Assembly (NCBI RefSeq): GCF_900170025.1
Contig: NZ_FWEX01000006.1
Coordinates: 2,434,671 to 2,498,670, forward strand
Direction of reading: 5' to 3'
DNA from: Nitrospira sp. ND1
GTDB lineage: Bacteria > Nitrospirota > Nitrospiria > Nitrospirales > Nitrospiraceae
Length of the DNA: 64,000 nt
Shown here in pieces: positions 1 through 8,010 of this stretch; the stretch's first letter is position 1, and the number at the start of each line of letters is the position of its first letter. The notes beneath the pieces are model-generated. The model saw nothing but the letters and a program-made list of their open reading frames with translations, was not told the DNA's origin and searched no databases. The translations under genes were made by a program, and so were the position numbers.

Positions 1-471
1 GGCACTCAGAATATCGGCTTTGCCGTGCCGATCGATCTCGCCAAAGAGGTCCTTGGAGAATTGAAGGCGAAGGGCAAAGTCAGTCGGCCCTGGCTAGGCG
101 TCGGCGGCAAGTTCGTGACGGACGAGATCCGGGAATTATTCGTCCTGCCCCTCGCCGATGGGCTGCTGGTCGGTGAGGTCTTTCCCGGCAGTCCTGCAGC
201 GGATGGGGGACTGCGAGCGGGGACCGTCGACGTGACGGTGGCCAGCGAGCCCTGGATGATGGGCGGAGACCTGATCGTCTCTCTGCAGGGCCGGTCGCTC
301 CGGACGATGGAGGATTTCGTTTCGGCCTTCAAGAGCTTGAAGATCGGCGAGACGGTCTCGGTCGAATTCATCCGCGACCGGATGAGACGCAGGGCCTCCC
401 TGGTCGTCGCCGAACGGCCCCAAGGCCTGTCGCACCCGACCTCCATGTCCATCGGCAAGGCGGCTCGGTGA
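1..471 (+). CDS. HtrA/Do-like serine protease, C-terminal part (cut by window edge)
   Basis: The reading frame is open from base 1, so the gene begins before the window; 156 residues are visible. The first residues (GTQNIGFAVPID) match the end of the trypsin-like domain of DegP/HtrA proteases, which runs into the linker before a PDZ domain (RPWLGV, then a GSPA turn and a GGDLIVSLQG strand). The PDZ domain binds C-terminal peptides of misfolded envelope proteins. The His-Asp-Ser catalytic residues lie upstream and cannot be checked. Only one PDZ domain is present before the stop, so this is the DegS/HtrA layout rather than the two-PDZ DegP layout. It probably acts in the periplasm. Confidence 0.8.
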   Translation, partial: GTQNIGFAVPIDLAKEVLGELKAKGKVSRPWLGVGGKFVTDEIRELFVLPLADGLLVGEVFPGSPAADGGLRAGTVDVTVASEPWMMGGDLIVSLQGRSLRTMEDFVSAFKSLKIGETVSVEFIRDRMRRRASLVVAERPQGLSHPTSMSIGKAAR

Positions 472-574
472 TTGGACGCAGAAGGCGTCGCCGGCGACTT
501 CGGGCCGAACGCCATGACAGGTCGGCGAACAGTATGAGGCAACATATTTCACCAGATAGAAGGAAGGAACTGCG

Positions 575-1441
575 ATGACGAACCTGATAAACGGTGCCCC
601 GACGCGAATCCGTCACATTTTTCATCCGACAGATTTTTCGGCCGCCAGTATGGCGGCTTTCGGGCATGCATTGAAGCTCACTCACCGCCTTCAGAGCGAT
701 CTGACGATCATGCATGTCGATCCGGCGCGGGCCGATCCCGATTTCGAGGATTTTCCGAGAGTACGGGAGACGCTCAGCCGATGGGGAATTCTCAAAGAGA
801 GGGCCACTAAAGACGACCTTCTGGCGCTCGGTATCGGCGTGCGCAAAATTCGCGGGATGGCGGACCAACCAGTGACGTCGATTCTGCAATTGCTCAGCTG
901 GAAACCGGCCGACTTGATGGTCTTGGCAACCTATCCCAAAGACGCCCTAAGTCAATGGTTGTCCGAGGAGTCCGGAGAGACGCTGGCCCGCAAGTCCCGC
1001 ACGATGACTCTGTTCGTGCCAGGCGAGAGTCCAGGATTCGTCTCATTGCATAACGGAGTGGTGGCGCTGCAGCGGTTTCTCATCCCGATGGACCACCGCC
1101 CGGACGCGCAGGCTGCGGTGGACGCCGCCTGCGCGATTGCGTCGAGCCTGGGGATCGATACGGCGATCTTCGAGCTGTTGTATGTAGGGGAACCGGCAGA
1201 CGTGCCGCGCCCGCGGCTCCAACGTCGTGACGGCTGGATTTGGAAGCAAAGCGTCAGCACGGGCATCGTGGTAGAGGAAATTCTTGAGGCGGCCGAGCGC
1301 CAGCAGCCGGATCTGATCGTCATGGCGACCGAATGGAGAACGGGCTTTCTCGACGCCTTGCGCGGTAGTACCACCGAACGAATTCTGCGCCGGACGATCT
1401 GTGCGCTGCTCGCGGTCCCTGTCTATGAGCCGCTCGCATGA
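575..1441 (+). CDS. Tandem-domain universal stress protein (UspA family)
   Basis: This 288-residue cytoplasmic protein has two Usp-type alpha/beta domains in tandem. The first begins near residue 12 (RHIFHPTDFSAAS) and the second near residue 165 (RFLIPMDHRPDA). The second half ends in the usual Usp order DLIVMATEWRTG, then STTERILRRTICALLAVP. The glycine-rich ATP-binding loop (GxxG-x9-GS) is degenerate in both halves, so nucleotide binding is doubtful. An AAGGAA ribosome site precedes the ATG. It lies upstream of the nrf/cyd run; Usp proteins often accompany respiratory and low-oxygen genes, so a stress or anoxia role is inferred. Confidence 0.85.
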   Translation: MTNLINGAPTRIRHIFHPTDFSAASMAAFGHALKLTHRLQSDLTIMHVDPARADPDFEDFPRVRETLSRWGILKERATKDDLLALGIGVRKIRGMADQPVTSILQLLSWKPADLMVLATYPKDALSQWLSEESGETLARKSRTMTLFVPGESPGFVSLHNGVVALQRFLIPMDHRPDAQAAVDAACAIASSLGIDTAIFELLYVGEPADVPRPRLQRRDGWIWKQSVSTGIVVEEILEAAERQQPDLIVMATEWRTGFLDALRGSTTERILRRTICALLAVPVYEPLA

Positions 1442-1475
1442 TCGCTATGTAGTCATCTTGGGGAGAAGGGAGATC

Positions 1476-1736
1476 ATGGATATCATGCGCGTTGTACCGA
1501 TCGTCTTCTTGATCATGGGGCTTTCCGCTTGTCAGGTTAGAACGCAGATGCCATGGCAGCAAGTGGGAAAAACGGCCGACGAAACGAAAGCGGACGAAGC
1601 CGAGTGCTTGCGGCAGGAGGGAGAGCGTTCAGCAGTCGCGGCGTTTAAGAGGGCGGCGGATTGCATGGAATCCAAAGGATATCAGCGCGACCAGTGGAAT
1701 CGGTTTGCTTGCTGCCGGCGGTTGCTGGGCAGTTGA
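1476..1736 (+). CDS. Small predicted lipoprotein
   Basis: The 86-residue product starts at ATG 1476 behind GGGAGAAGGGAG. It has a short hydrophobic signal ending in the lipobox LSAC, so the mature protein should begin at a lipidated cysteine. The mature part is charged and contains four more cysteines (AECLRQ, AADCME, FACCRR), which could form disulfides. An upstream in-frame start at 1401 exists, but it would hide the signal peptide inside the protein and overlap the usp gene. I do not recognise a family. Its position just before nrfH suggests co-transcription, but function is unknown. Confidence 0.6.
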   Translation: MDIMRVVPIVFLIMGLSACQVRTQMPWQQVGKTADETKADEAECLRQEGERSAVAAFKRAADCMESKGYQRDQWNRFACCRRLLGS

Positions 1737-1775
1737 GGCGGTGCACGCACTCCCGTGAATGGAGGGGTTTCTCAC

Positions 1776-2234
1776 ATGAGCTGGATGTTCAGCCGCACAG
1801 TGTTCGGATGGTTTTTCGCCGTGATGGTCGGCGCCTTCGTGGGGCTCGGCCTGTTTACCTTTTGGTATGCGCGCGGGGCGTCCTACCTCACGGATGACCC
1901 GCGGGCCTGCATCAATTGCCACGTCATGAGGACGCAATATGACGGCTGGGTGAAGTCGAGCCATCGAATGGGGGCCGTCTGCAACGATTGCCACACGCCG
2001 GAAGGACTTATCCCGAAGTACGCGTCCAAGGCGTTCAATGGCTTCCTCCACGCGGCGGCCTTTACCACCGGAGATTTTCCGGAGGTGATTCAGATCAAGC
2101 CGCATATGCGGGCGATCACGGAACGGGCCTGCCTGAAATGTCACGCGGACATTGTTCAGGCCATCAATGTGTCGGACGACCCCGCGGGGCGCCTGTCCTG
2201 TGTCGGCTGTCATCGCGATGTCGGACATCGATAA
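1776..2234 (+). CDS. nrfH: NrfH/NapC-type tetraheme quinol dehydrogenase
   Basis: This 152-residue membrane-anchored cytochrome c has one N-terminal transmembrane helix (residues 9-30) and four CXXCH heme sites at about 45-49 (CINCH), 69-73 (CNDCH), 119-123 (CLKCH) and 142-146 (CVGCH). The first site continues as CINCHVM; a methionine two residues after this heme histidine is the heme-1 ligand in NrfH. Length and heme count fit NrfH rather than longer NapC. It takes electrons from menaquinol and passes them to the adjacent NrfA. The ATG at 1776 is preferred over GTG 1755 because a strong GGAGGGG site (1761-1767) precedes it. nrfA follows after 11 bases. Confidence 0.92.
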   Translation: MSWMFSRTVFGWFFAVMVGAFVGLGLFTFWYARGASYLTDDPRACINCHVMRTQYDGWVKSSHRMGAVCNDCHTPEGLIPKYASKAFNGFLHAAAFTTGDFPEVIQIKPHMRAITERACLKCHADIVQAINVSDDPAGRLSCVGCHRDVGHR

Positions 2235-2245
2235 GGGAGGTCATC

Positions 2246-3619
2246 ATGAATCGAACGGGTCGCGGGTCGGTAAAACTGGTGGTCCTGGCGGTGCTGGCCG
2301 CCGGGGCGGCGCTGGCGATCACCGCGCTGCTGGTTAATATCTTCGAGCGCCACCAGGAGGCCAAGAACGTATTCTTCCGGGTGGTTGAGTTAACCGACCA
2401 GACCGAAGACCCCGCTGAATGGGGGAAAAACTTTCCCTTTCAGTTCGACGCGTACCGGCGCACCGTGGATCAGGTCCGCACGCGCTTCGGCGGCAGCGAA
2501 GCGGTGCCGCGCGAGCCCACCTCGGCCGATCCCCGTTCAGTGGTCGCCCAGTCGAGGATCGAAGAAGACCCGCGACTCAAAACGATCTGGGCCGGGTATG
2601 CCTTCGCGCACGACTTTCGTGAGGAACGCGGCCATGCCTTCATGTTGGAGGATCAAATCTATACGGGACGGCAAACGGTCGTGAAGCAGCCCGGCACCTG
2701 CCTCCAGTGCCATTCGTCGGCCTACACGGCGATGATGAAGCTCGGCGAAGGGGATCTCCCAAAAGGGTTTGAGAGCATGAACCGGCTGCCTTACGCGGAG
2801 GCCAGAAAACTGGTGAAGCACCCGGTCACCTGCTTGGATTGCCATGTGCCGGACACGATGCAGCTTCGCATCACGAGACCTGCCTTTCTCGAAGGCATCC
2901 GTGCCGTGAAGGAACGCGAGGGCATTCGCAATTTCGATCCCAATACGATGGCCACCAGGCAGGAGATGCGCTCGTTTGTCTGCGGGCAGTGCCACGTCGA
3001 GTACTACTTCAAAGGGCCGGAGAAGCGGCTGACGTTTCCATGGGCCAACGGGTTGCGCGCCGATGAGATCCTTGCCTATTACGAGCAGACCGGATTCAAG
3101 GATTGGACCCACGCGGATACCGGCGCGTCGACGCTCAAAGCGCAGCATCCAGAGTTCGAGTTGTGGAGCCAAGGCGTGCATGCCCGCTCCGGCGTTTCCT
3201 GCGCCGACTGCCATATGCCTTACAAACGCGAAGGCGCGATGAAGATCAGCGATCACCACGTGAGGAGCCCGCTGCTCAACATTAACCGCGCCTGCCAGAC
3301 CTGCCATCGCTGGCCGGAAGCCGAATTGAAGGAGCGCGTCGAAACGATCCAGCACCGGACATTCGAACTGCGCAACCGTGCGATGGATGCCGTCGTGGCG
3401 TTAATCGGTGATTTAAAAAGAGCGCGGGCACGCGGCCAGAACGCTGCCCTGTCAGAGGCGCAAACGTTGCAGCGTCAAGCGCAGTTCTTGCTGGATTTCG
3501 TCGAGGCGGAAAATTCCACCGGTTTCCACGCGCCCCAGGAAGCGGCGCGCGTCCTGGGCCAATCCATCGATTTGGCACGGCGCGGGCAACTGGCTCTTCG
3601 TGACCGGGCAGGGCCTTAG
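2246..3619 (+). CDS. nrfA: Pentaheme ammonia-forming cytochrome c nitrite reductase, CXXCH-type
   Basis: The 457-residue protein reduces nitrite to ammonium with six electrons in the periplasm. It has an N-terminal hydrophobic signal/anchor (residues 9-31) and five heme sites: CLQCH (152-156), CLDCH (196-200), CGQCH (246-250), CADCH (319-323) and CQTCH (350-354). The NrfA signature CxQCHVEYYF supplies the catalytic tyrosine, KAQHPE (298-303) the catalytic histidine and calcium-site residues, and SDHH (336-338) a distal heme ligand. The active-site heme site is CLQCH, not the CXXCK of E. coli, and no nrfEFG heme lyase is nearby, which is consistent because CXXCH needs no special lyase. The ATG at 2246 has a GGGAGG site. 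Confidence 0.93.
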   Translation: MNRTGRGSVKLVVLAVLAAGAALAITALLVNIFERHQEAKNVFFRVVELTDQTEDPAEWGKNFPFQFDAYRRTVDQVRTRFGGSEAVPREPTSADPRSVVAQSRIEEDPRLKTIWAGYAFAHDFREERGHAFMLEDQIYTGRQTVVKQPGTCLQCHSSAYTAMMKLGEGDLPKGFESMNRLPYAEARKLVKHPVTCLDCHVPDTMQLRITRPAFLEGIRAVKEREGIRNFDPNTMATRQEMRSFVCGQCHVEYYFKGPEKRLTFPWANGLRADEILAYYEQTGFKDWTHADTGASTLKAQHPEFELWSQGVHARSGVSCADCHMPYKREGAMKISDHHVRSPLLNINRACQTCHRWPEAELKERVETIQHRTFELRNRAMDAVVALIGDLKRARARGQNAALSEAQTLQRQAQFLLDFVEAENSTGFHAPQEAARVLGQSIDLARRGQLALRDRAGP

Positions 3620-3635
3620 TGAGGGGGCATTCATC

Positions 3636-4982
3636 ATGACCGACTTGCAAGCTGCTCGCACGCTGATCGCGGGGTCGCTCGGTTTCCACATTCTGTTCGC
3701 CGTGATCGGGATCGGTCTGCCGCTCATGATGGTGCTCGCCGAATGGCGTTGGTACAGAACCGGCGATGCGGTATCGTTGGCGCTCGCCCGGCGATGGGCC
3801 AAGGGCACGGCGATGCTTTTCGCCATCGGGGCGGTCTCCGGCACCATCCTGTCGTTTCAGCTCGGGCTGCTATGGCCGGAATTCATGCGGTGGGCAGGAC
3901 CGATCGTCGGCTTGGCCTTTTCACTCGAAGGCGCGGCGTTCTTCACGGAAGCGGTCTTTCTCGGCCTCTATCTCTACGGCTGGGGCCTGCTGAGCCCGGC
4001 CGCGCATCTGGCCTCCGGCCTGGCCGTCGCCGTCAGCGGCGTCACCTCGGGCATCTTCATCGTACTGGCCAACGGGTGGATGAATACGCCGCGAGGGTTC
4101 CGTCTGCTGCAGGGGCAACCGACCGACATCGATCCGGTCGCGGCCCTGTTCAGCCCATCCGGTCTGGCGCAAGTGCCCCATATGATCCTGGGCGCCTACG
4201 CTGCGACCGGATTCGCCGTCGCTGGGATTCACGCCTGGCAGCTCCTTTGGCACCCGGACGATCCCTTCCATCGGCGAGCCTTGACGATTGCGCTGTGGTT
4301 AGGCGGGATTAGCGCCCTGCTGCAACCGCTCAGCGGCGACCTGCTTGCCAAGGTGGTGGCCGTCCATCAACCCGCCAAGCTGGCGGCGTTCGAAGGACAG
4401 TTCGCCACGGAAGCGGGCGCGCCGTTCCGCTTGGGTGGCATTGTGGACCTTGATCGTAGGCGGCTCGACTACGCGATCGAAATCCCATATGCGCTCAGCC
4501 TGATGCTGTACCTCGATCCGACGGCGACCGTCACGGGGCTGGACAGCGTGCCTCGGGATCAGTGGCCGCCGGTGGCCATCGCGCGCGGCGCGTTCCAAGT
4601 GATGATCCTCTGCGGTGGGGCTATGACCTTCGTGACATTGTGGGCAGGGTGGCAGGGGTGGCGTTACAGGGCGGTTGCGCGGTCCCGTCTTTTTCTCAAG
4701 GCCGTGGTCCTGGCCGGTCCGCTGGGTTTTGTCGCCACGGAAGCCGGATGGATTGCCGCCGAGGTGGGCCGACAGCCGTGGATTATTACGGGCGTCATGC
4801 GGACGGCGGCCGCGGTCACGCCTATGCCGGGCCTGCTGGTTCCGCTCGTCTTTTTCGGCGCGCTTTACCTCATGCTGGCCGCCATCGTCTTATGGATACT
4901 CCACCACCATATCGCTGCCGGGTCTCCTGTCGACTCTACGGTCCTCAAGCCGCCTGTCGAAAGGACGGTTTATGAGTCTTGA
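3636..4982 (+). CDS. cydA: Cytochrome bd quinol oxidase subunit I (short Q-loop type)
   Basis: This 448-residue multi-pass membrane protein oxidises quinol and reduces oxygen to water without pumping protons. By alignment with E. coli CydA, H18 is the heme b595/d ligand, H182 and M323 ligate heme b558, and E98 and E105 are the conserved acidic residues. The quinol loop keeps QPAKLAAFEG (K248, E253), and the signature GWxxxExGRQPW is at 371-382. The loop is short, as in cyanide-insensitive-oxidase-type CydA. The ATG at 3636 follows GAGGGGG. It sits 16 bases after nrfA and overlaps cydB, so nitrite reduction and oxygen reduction may be co-expressed. Confidence 0.93.
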   Translation: MTDLQAARTLIAGSLGFHILFAVIGIGLPLMMVLAEWRWYRTGDAVSLALARRWAKGTAMLFAIGAVSGTILSFQLGLLWPEFMRWAGPIVGLAFSLEGAAFFTEAVFLGLYLYGWGLLSPAAHLASGLAVAVSGVTSGIFIVLANGWMNTPRGFRLLQGQPTDIDPVAALFSPSGLAQVPHMILGAYAATGFAVAGIHAWQLLWHPDDPFHRRALTIALWLGGISALLQPLSGDLLAKVVAVHQPAKLAAFEGQFATEAGAPFRLGGIVDLDRRRLDYAIEIPYALSLMLYLDPTATVTGLDSVPRDQWPPVAIARGAFQVMILCGGAMTFVTLWAGWQGWRYRAVARSRLFLKAVVLAGPLGFVATEAGWIAAEVGRQPWIITGVMRTAAAVTPMPGLLVPLVFFGALYLMLAAIVLWILHHHIAAGSPVDSTVLKPPVERTVYES

Positions 4983-5988
4983 GCTGATCATCGCCGGTGT
5001 TCTCATGACGACCCTGACGGGCTATGTCCTCACGGGCGTGGCCGACTTTGGAGCCGGCGCTTGGTACCTTGCGGCCCGCGGCGGGCGCGCGCCGGCACAG
5101 CGGGCGTTCATCGACCGTGCGTTGGCGCCGATCTGGGAGGCTAACCACGTCTGGCTGATCGTCGTGCTCGTGCTGCTCTTCGCGGGCTTTCCGTCGGCCT
5201 TCACAGTGATCATGACGAGCCTTCATATTCCGCTCACCTTGCTGCTGATCGGCATCGTGCTGCGCGGCGCTTCCTTCGCGTTTCAGCATTCTGACGTCCC
5301 GTTCGACGAGCGCCTCCCTTGGGGAAGTCTGTTCGCGGTGGGGAGCCTGGTGGCCCCGTTCTGGCTCGGCGTCGTGCTGGGAAGCGTGGCTGCAGGCCTG
5401 CCGCCCTCTTCGGGAAGTTTCCTCACCCGCTATGTCGAGCCCTGGCTCGCGCCGTTTCCCCTCGCCGTCGGGGTCTTCACGACCGTCCTCGCCCTGTACT
5501 TGGCCGCCGCCTATTTGACGGTGGAGGCTCAGGATGGCGAGCTGCAAGTCGAGTTTCGTCTGCGCGCGATCGCTGCCGGGATCGTCGCGGCAGGCTTGGA
5601 AGAGACGCTGTTGCTGCTTTCACGAGAAGCCGCTCCGCTCGTGTGGGGCGGCCTGACCGGCACGGTCTGGGGCGTGCTGGCCCAGTTCACGACCGCAGTT
5701 GCCGGTCTCACGGGCATTGCATGCCTCTGGTTGAAGCGGTTTCGTTGGGCGCGGATCTGCATCGCCGGACAGGTCACGATGACGCTTTGGGCGTGGGTCC
5801 TCGCGCAGTGGCCCTATCTCGTGCCGCCACACCTCACGATCTACAATGCCGCCGCGCCGGCGCCGGCGCTCCGGGCGGTCCTCTATGCTCTCGGAGGCGG
5901 AGCGGTCCTGGTGTTTCCCGCTCTGTGGTATCTCTTCCGTGTTTTCAAACAGCAGGCTGTGCTGGGCGGCGATGCGCCGAAGGGTTGA
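4972..5988 (+). CDS. cydB: Cytochrome bd quinol oxidase subunit II
   Basis: The 338-residue protein has about eight to nine hydrophobic segments. Its N-terminus (VLTGVADFGAGAW) and the following PIWEANHVWLI are typical of CydB. It pairs with CydA to form the bd oxidase. The ATG overlaps the last eleven bases of cydA, which implies translational coupling. There is no room for a cydX-type small subunit between it and the next gene 13 bases downstream, so a third subunit, if any, is encoded elsewhere. Confidence 0.92.
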   Translation: MSLELIIAGVLMTTLTGYVLTGVADFGAGAWYLAARGGRAPAQRAFIDRALAPIWEANHVWLIVVLVLLFAGFPSAFTVIMTSLHIPLTLLLIGIVLRGASFAFQHSDVPFDERLPWGSLFAVGSLVAPFWLGVVLGSVAAGLPPSSGSFLTRYVEPWLAPFPLAVGVFTTVLALYLAAAYLTVEAQDGELQVEFRLRAIAAGIVAAGLEETLLLLSREAAPLVWGGLTGTVWGVLAQFTTAVAGLTGIACLWLKRFRWARICIAGQVTMTLWAWVLAQWPYLVPPHLTIYNAAAPAPALRAVLYALGGGAVLVFPALWYLFRVFKQQAVLGGDAPKG

Positions 5989-6001
5989 AAGGAGTACGTC
6001 T

Positions 6002-7402
6002 ATGACACGTGACTATGAGTATGATCTGCTCTGCATCGGCAGCGGCCCGGCGGGGCAACGGGCGGCGGTACAGGCCGCGAAGCTTGGGAAGCGCGCCGCC
6101 GTAATCGAACGGGGCCATCGCCTGGGCGGCGTTTGCGTCGATACGGGAACGATCCCCAGCAAGACGTTTCGGGAAGCGGTGCTGTCACTGAACGGCCATG
6201 CCTGTCCCGCGTGCAGTAAGGTGCGCCCTGGCGCGTCCGCTCGTCCTCCGGCGCAGGCCCTGCTGGCCCGCGTGGAGGCGGTGGAACAACGCCAAGCGGA
6301 CGTCATCGGCGGGCAGCTTCGGCGCAACGACGTGGCCGTGCTTTCGGGGGAAGCGCGCTTTCACGATTCTCATACAGTGCTTATCGAGTCATCCGACCGC
6401 ATGATTACCGTTACCGCCGCCAATATATTGATTGCGGTGGGCACCGTACCCGCTGCGCCACCGGGGGCCGCAGTGGAGCCGAACCTGGTGGTGACCAGCG
6501 ACGAATTACTGGGGCTGACGACGTTGCCGCGCAAGCTCGCGGTCGTCGGCGCGGGGGTCATCGGGATCGAGTATGCATCCATGTTCGCCGCGCTGGGGAT
6601 CGAGGTGACTGTCATTGATCAGCGCGAGCACCCCCTGGAGTTCCTCGATCGTGAGATCGTGGACGCGCTGTTCCATCAATTGCGGAACGTGGACGTGACG
6701 TTCAGGCTCGGCGAAACCGTAGAACGGTTGGAAATTCTCAATGGGCCCCCGCGGCGGGTCGCACTGTTGCTGGAATCAGGTAAGCGATTGGTGTCCGAGC
6801 TGGTCCTCTATTGCGCCGGCCGGCAGGGTGCGACGGGGCGGTTGAATCTCGCCGCCGCCGGTCTGAAGGCGGACGACCGCGGGCGTCTCGCGGTCGATCG
6901 GGACTACCGCACGGAGGTGCCGCATATTTTTGCCGCCGGGGACGTGATCGGGTTTCCCAGCCTGGCGACCACGTCGGCCGAGCAAGGGCGGCTCGCCGCT
7001 TGCGCCGCCTTCGGCGTGGAAGCCGACCCGATGACCGCGCATTTTCCCATCGGCATTTATTCCATTCCGGAGATTTCGATGGTCGGCGCGCCGGAACAGG
7101 AGCTGACACGGCGCAAGGTGCCCTATGAAGCCGGCACGGCCCGCTACCGGGAGATCGCACGGGGACAGATTCTCGGAGACGACAGCGGCCTGCTCAAAAT
7201 GCTGGTGCATCGGGAAGACCGGCGGCTGCTGGGAGTTCACATCGTCGGAACGGGCGCGACCGAATTGATTCACATCGGACAGGCCGTCTTGGGGCTTCAG
7301 GGCGGTCTGGACTACTTTTTGACGACGGCGATGAACTATCCGACGCTGGCGGAATGTTACAAAGTGGCGGCGCTGGATGCCTTCAACAAGCTGTCGGCCT
7401 AG
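6002..7402 (+). CDS. sthA: Soluble pyridine nucleotide transhydrogenase (Sth/UdhA-like flavoprotein)
   Basis: This 466-residue FAD protein belongs to the dihydrolipoamide dehydrogenase fold: FAD-binding GSGPAG near residue 13, an NAD-binding GAGVIG near 183, a second FAD motif (FAAGDVIG) and a C-terminal dimerisation domain with HIVGTGATE. The redox-disulfide position reads GGVCVDTGTIPSK, so only C45 is present and the second cysteine is T50. That loss distinguishes Sth-type transhydrogenases from disulfide reductases. Length equals E. coli SthA. It should interconvert NADH/NADPH in the cytosol. It lies 13 bases after cydB, so redox balancing may be tied to oxidase and nitrite reductase expression. 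Confidence 0.85.
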   Translation: MTRDYEYDLLCIGSGPAGQRAAVQAAKLGKRAAVIERGHRLGGVCVDTGTIPSKTFREAVLSLNGHACPACSKVRPGASARPPAQALLARVEAVEQRQADVIGGQLRRNDVAVLSGEARFHDSHTVLIESSDRMITVTAANILIAVGTVPAAPPGAAVEPNLVVTSDELLGLTTLPRKLAVVGAGVIGIEYASMFAALGIEVTVIDQREHPLEFLDREIVDALFHQLRNVDVTFRLGETVERLEILNGPPRRVALLLESGKRLVSELVLYCAGRQGATGRLNLAAAGLKADDRGRLAVDRDYRTEVPHIFAAGDVIGFPSLATTSAEQGRLAACAAFGVEADPMTAHFPIGIYSIPEISMVGAPEQELTRRKVPYEAGTARYREIARGQILGDDSGLLKMLVHREDRRLLGVHIVGTGATELIHIGQAVLGLQGGLDYFLTTAMNYPTLAECYKVAALDAFNKLSA

Positions 7403-7431
7403 CCGACGCGACCAAGTCGGAAGGAGATGGG

Positions 7432-7977
7432 ATGTACGACCGAGTGACCGATTCAGTGAGACAAGTCTTCGCGTGGATGGAACGTTTGGATCGCTGGGGC
7501 TATATTACAGTTGGGTTCAGCCTGCTGGTCATCAGCGTCCTGCTGTTCGTCCATAGCTGGGCGCAGTTCGCTACGGCCTATCGCACGGAGCCCTTCCTCC
7601 TTATCAGCTTGACCCTCGTCAATCAGCTTCTACTCGTCATCATTCTTCTGGAGCTGTTCCGCACCATCGTGCGGTTCCTGGAAACCGATACCTTGCGGGT
7701 GGAGCCGTACCTGGCGGTCGGCATCATCGCGTGCATACGGCGCATGCTCACGGCCAGCGCGGAGTTGGGAGACCTCAGGCACGTACCGGAGGATTTTTTC
7801 GAGCGGTATCTGAAAGACATGCTGATGAACGCCGGATTGGTGATGGTGCTGATCGGCAGCATCTTCGTGGTGCGGGCTCGTCCGGTACGGTCAGATCAGT
7901 ACGACGGGATGGCTTCAGATGATCCCCTGCCCGACCTAGCCTCATCCGCTGGTCGCTCCGACTTCCCCACCCGTTAG
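7432..7977 (+). CDS. PsiE-like integral membrane protein
   Basis: The 181-residue protein has an amphipathic N-terminus, then three to four hydrophobic helices (roughly 25-45, 52-75, 95-110, 135-150). The segment LLLVIILLELFRTIVRFLE followed by VEPYLAVGIIACIRRML resembles the phosphate-starvation-inducible PsiE family, whose biochemical function is not established. AAGGAGATGG precedes the ATG at 7432. It is the last gene of the nrfHA-cydAB-sthA run. The C-terminal tail is polar and probably cytoplasmic. Confidence 0.7.
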   Translation: MYDRVTDSVRQVFAWMERLDRWGYITVGFSLLVISVLLFVHSWAQFATAYRTEPFLLISLTLVNQLLLVIILLELFRTIVRFLETDTLRVEPYLAVGIIACIRRMLTASAELGDLRHVPEDFFERYLKDMLMNAGLVMVLIGSIFVVRARPVRSDQYDGMASDDPLPDLASSAGRSDFPTR

Positions 7978-8010
7978 GCGATACCCCGCTCGCCGAAGGC
8001 TCAGGCGCCG

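Noticed and set aside
2537..3355. 272-codon open frame on the strand opposite nrfA
   Set aside because: It mirrors a heme protein with intact motifs; GC-rich third positions keep the antisense frame open, and its translation has no family features.
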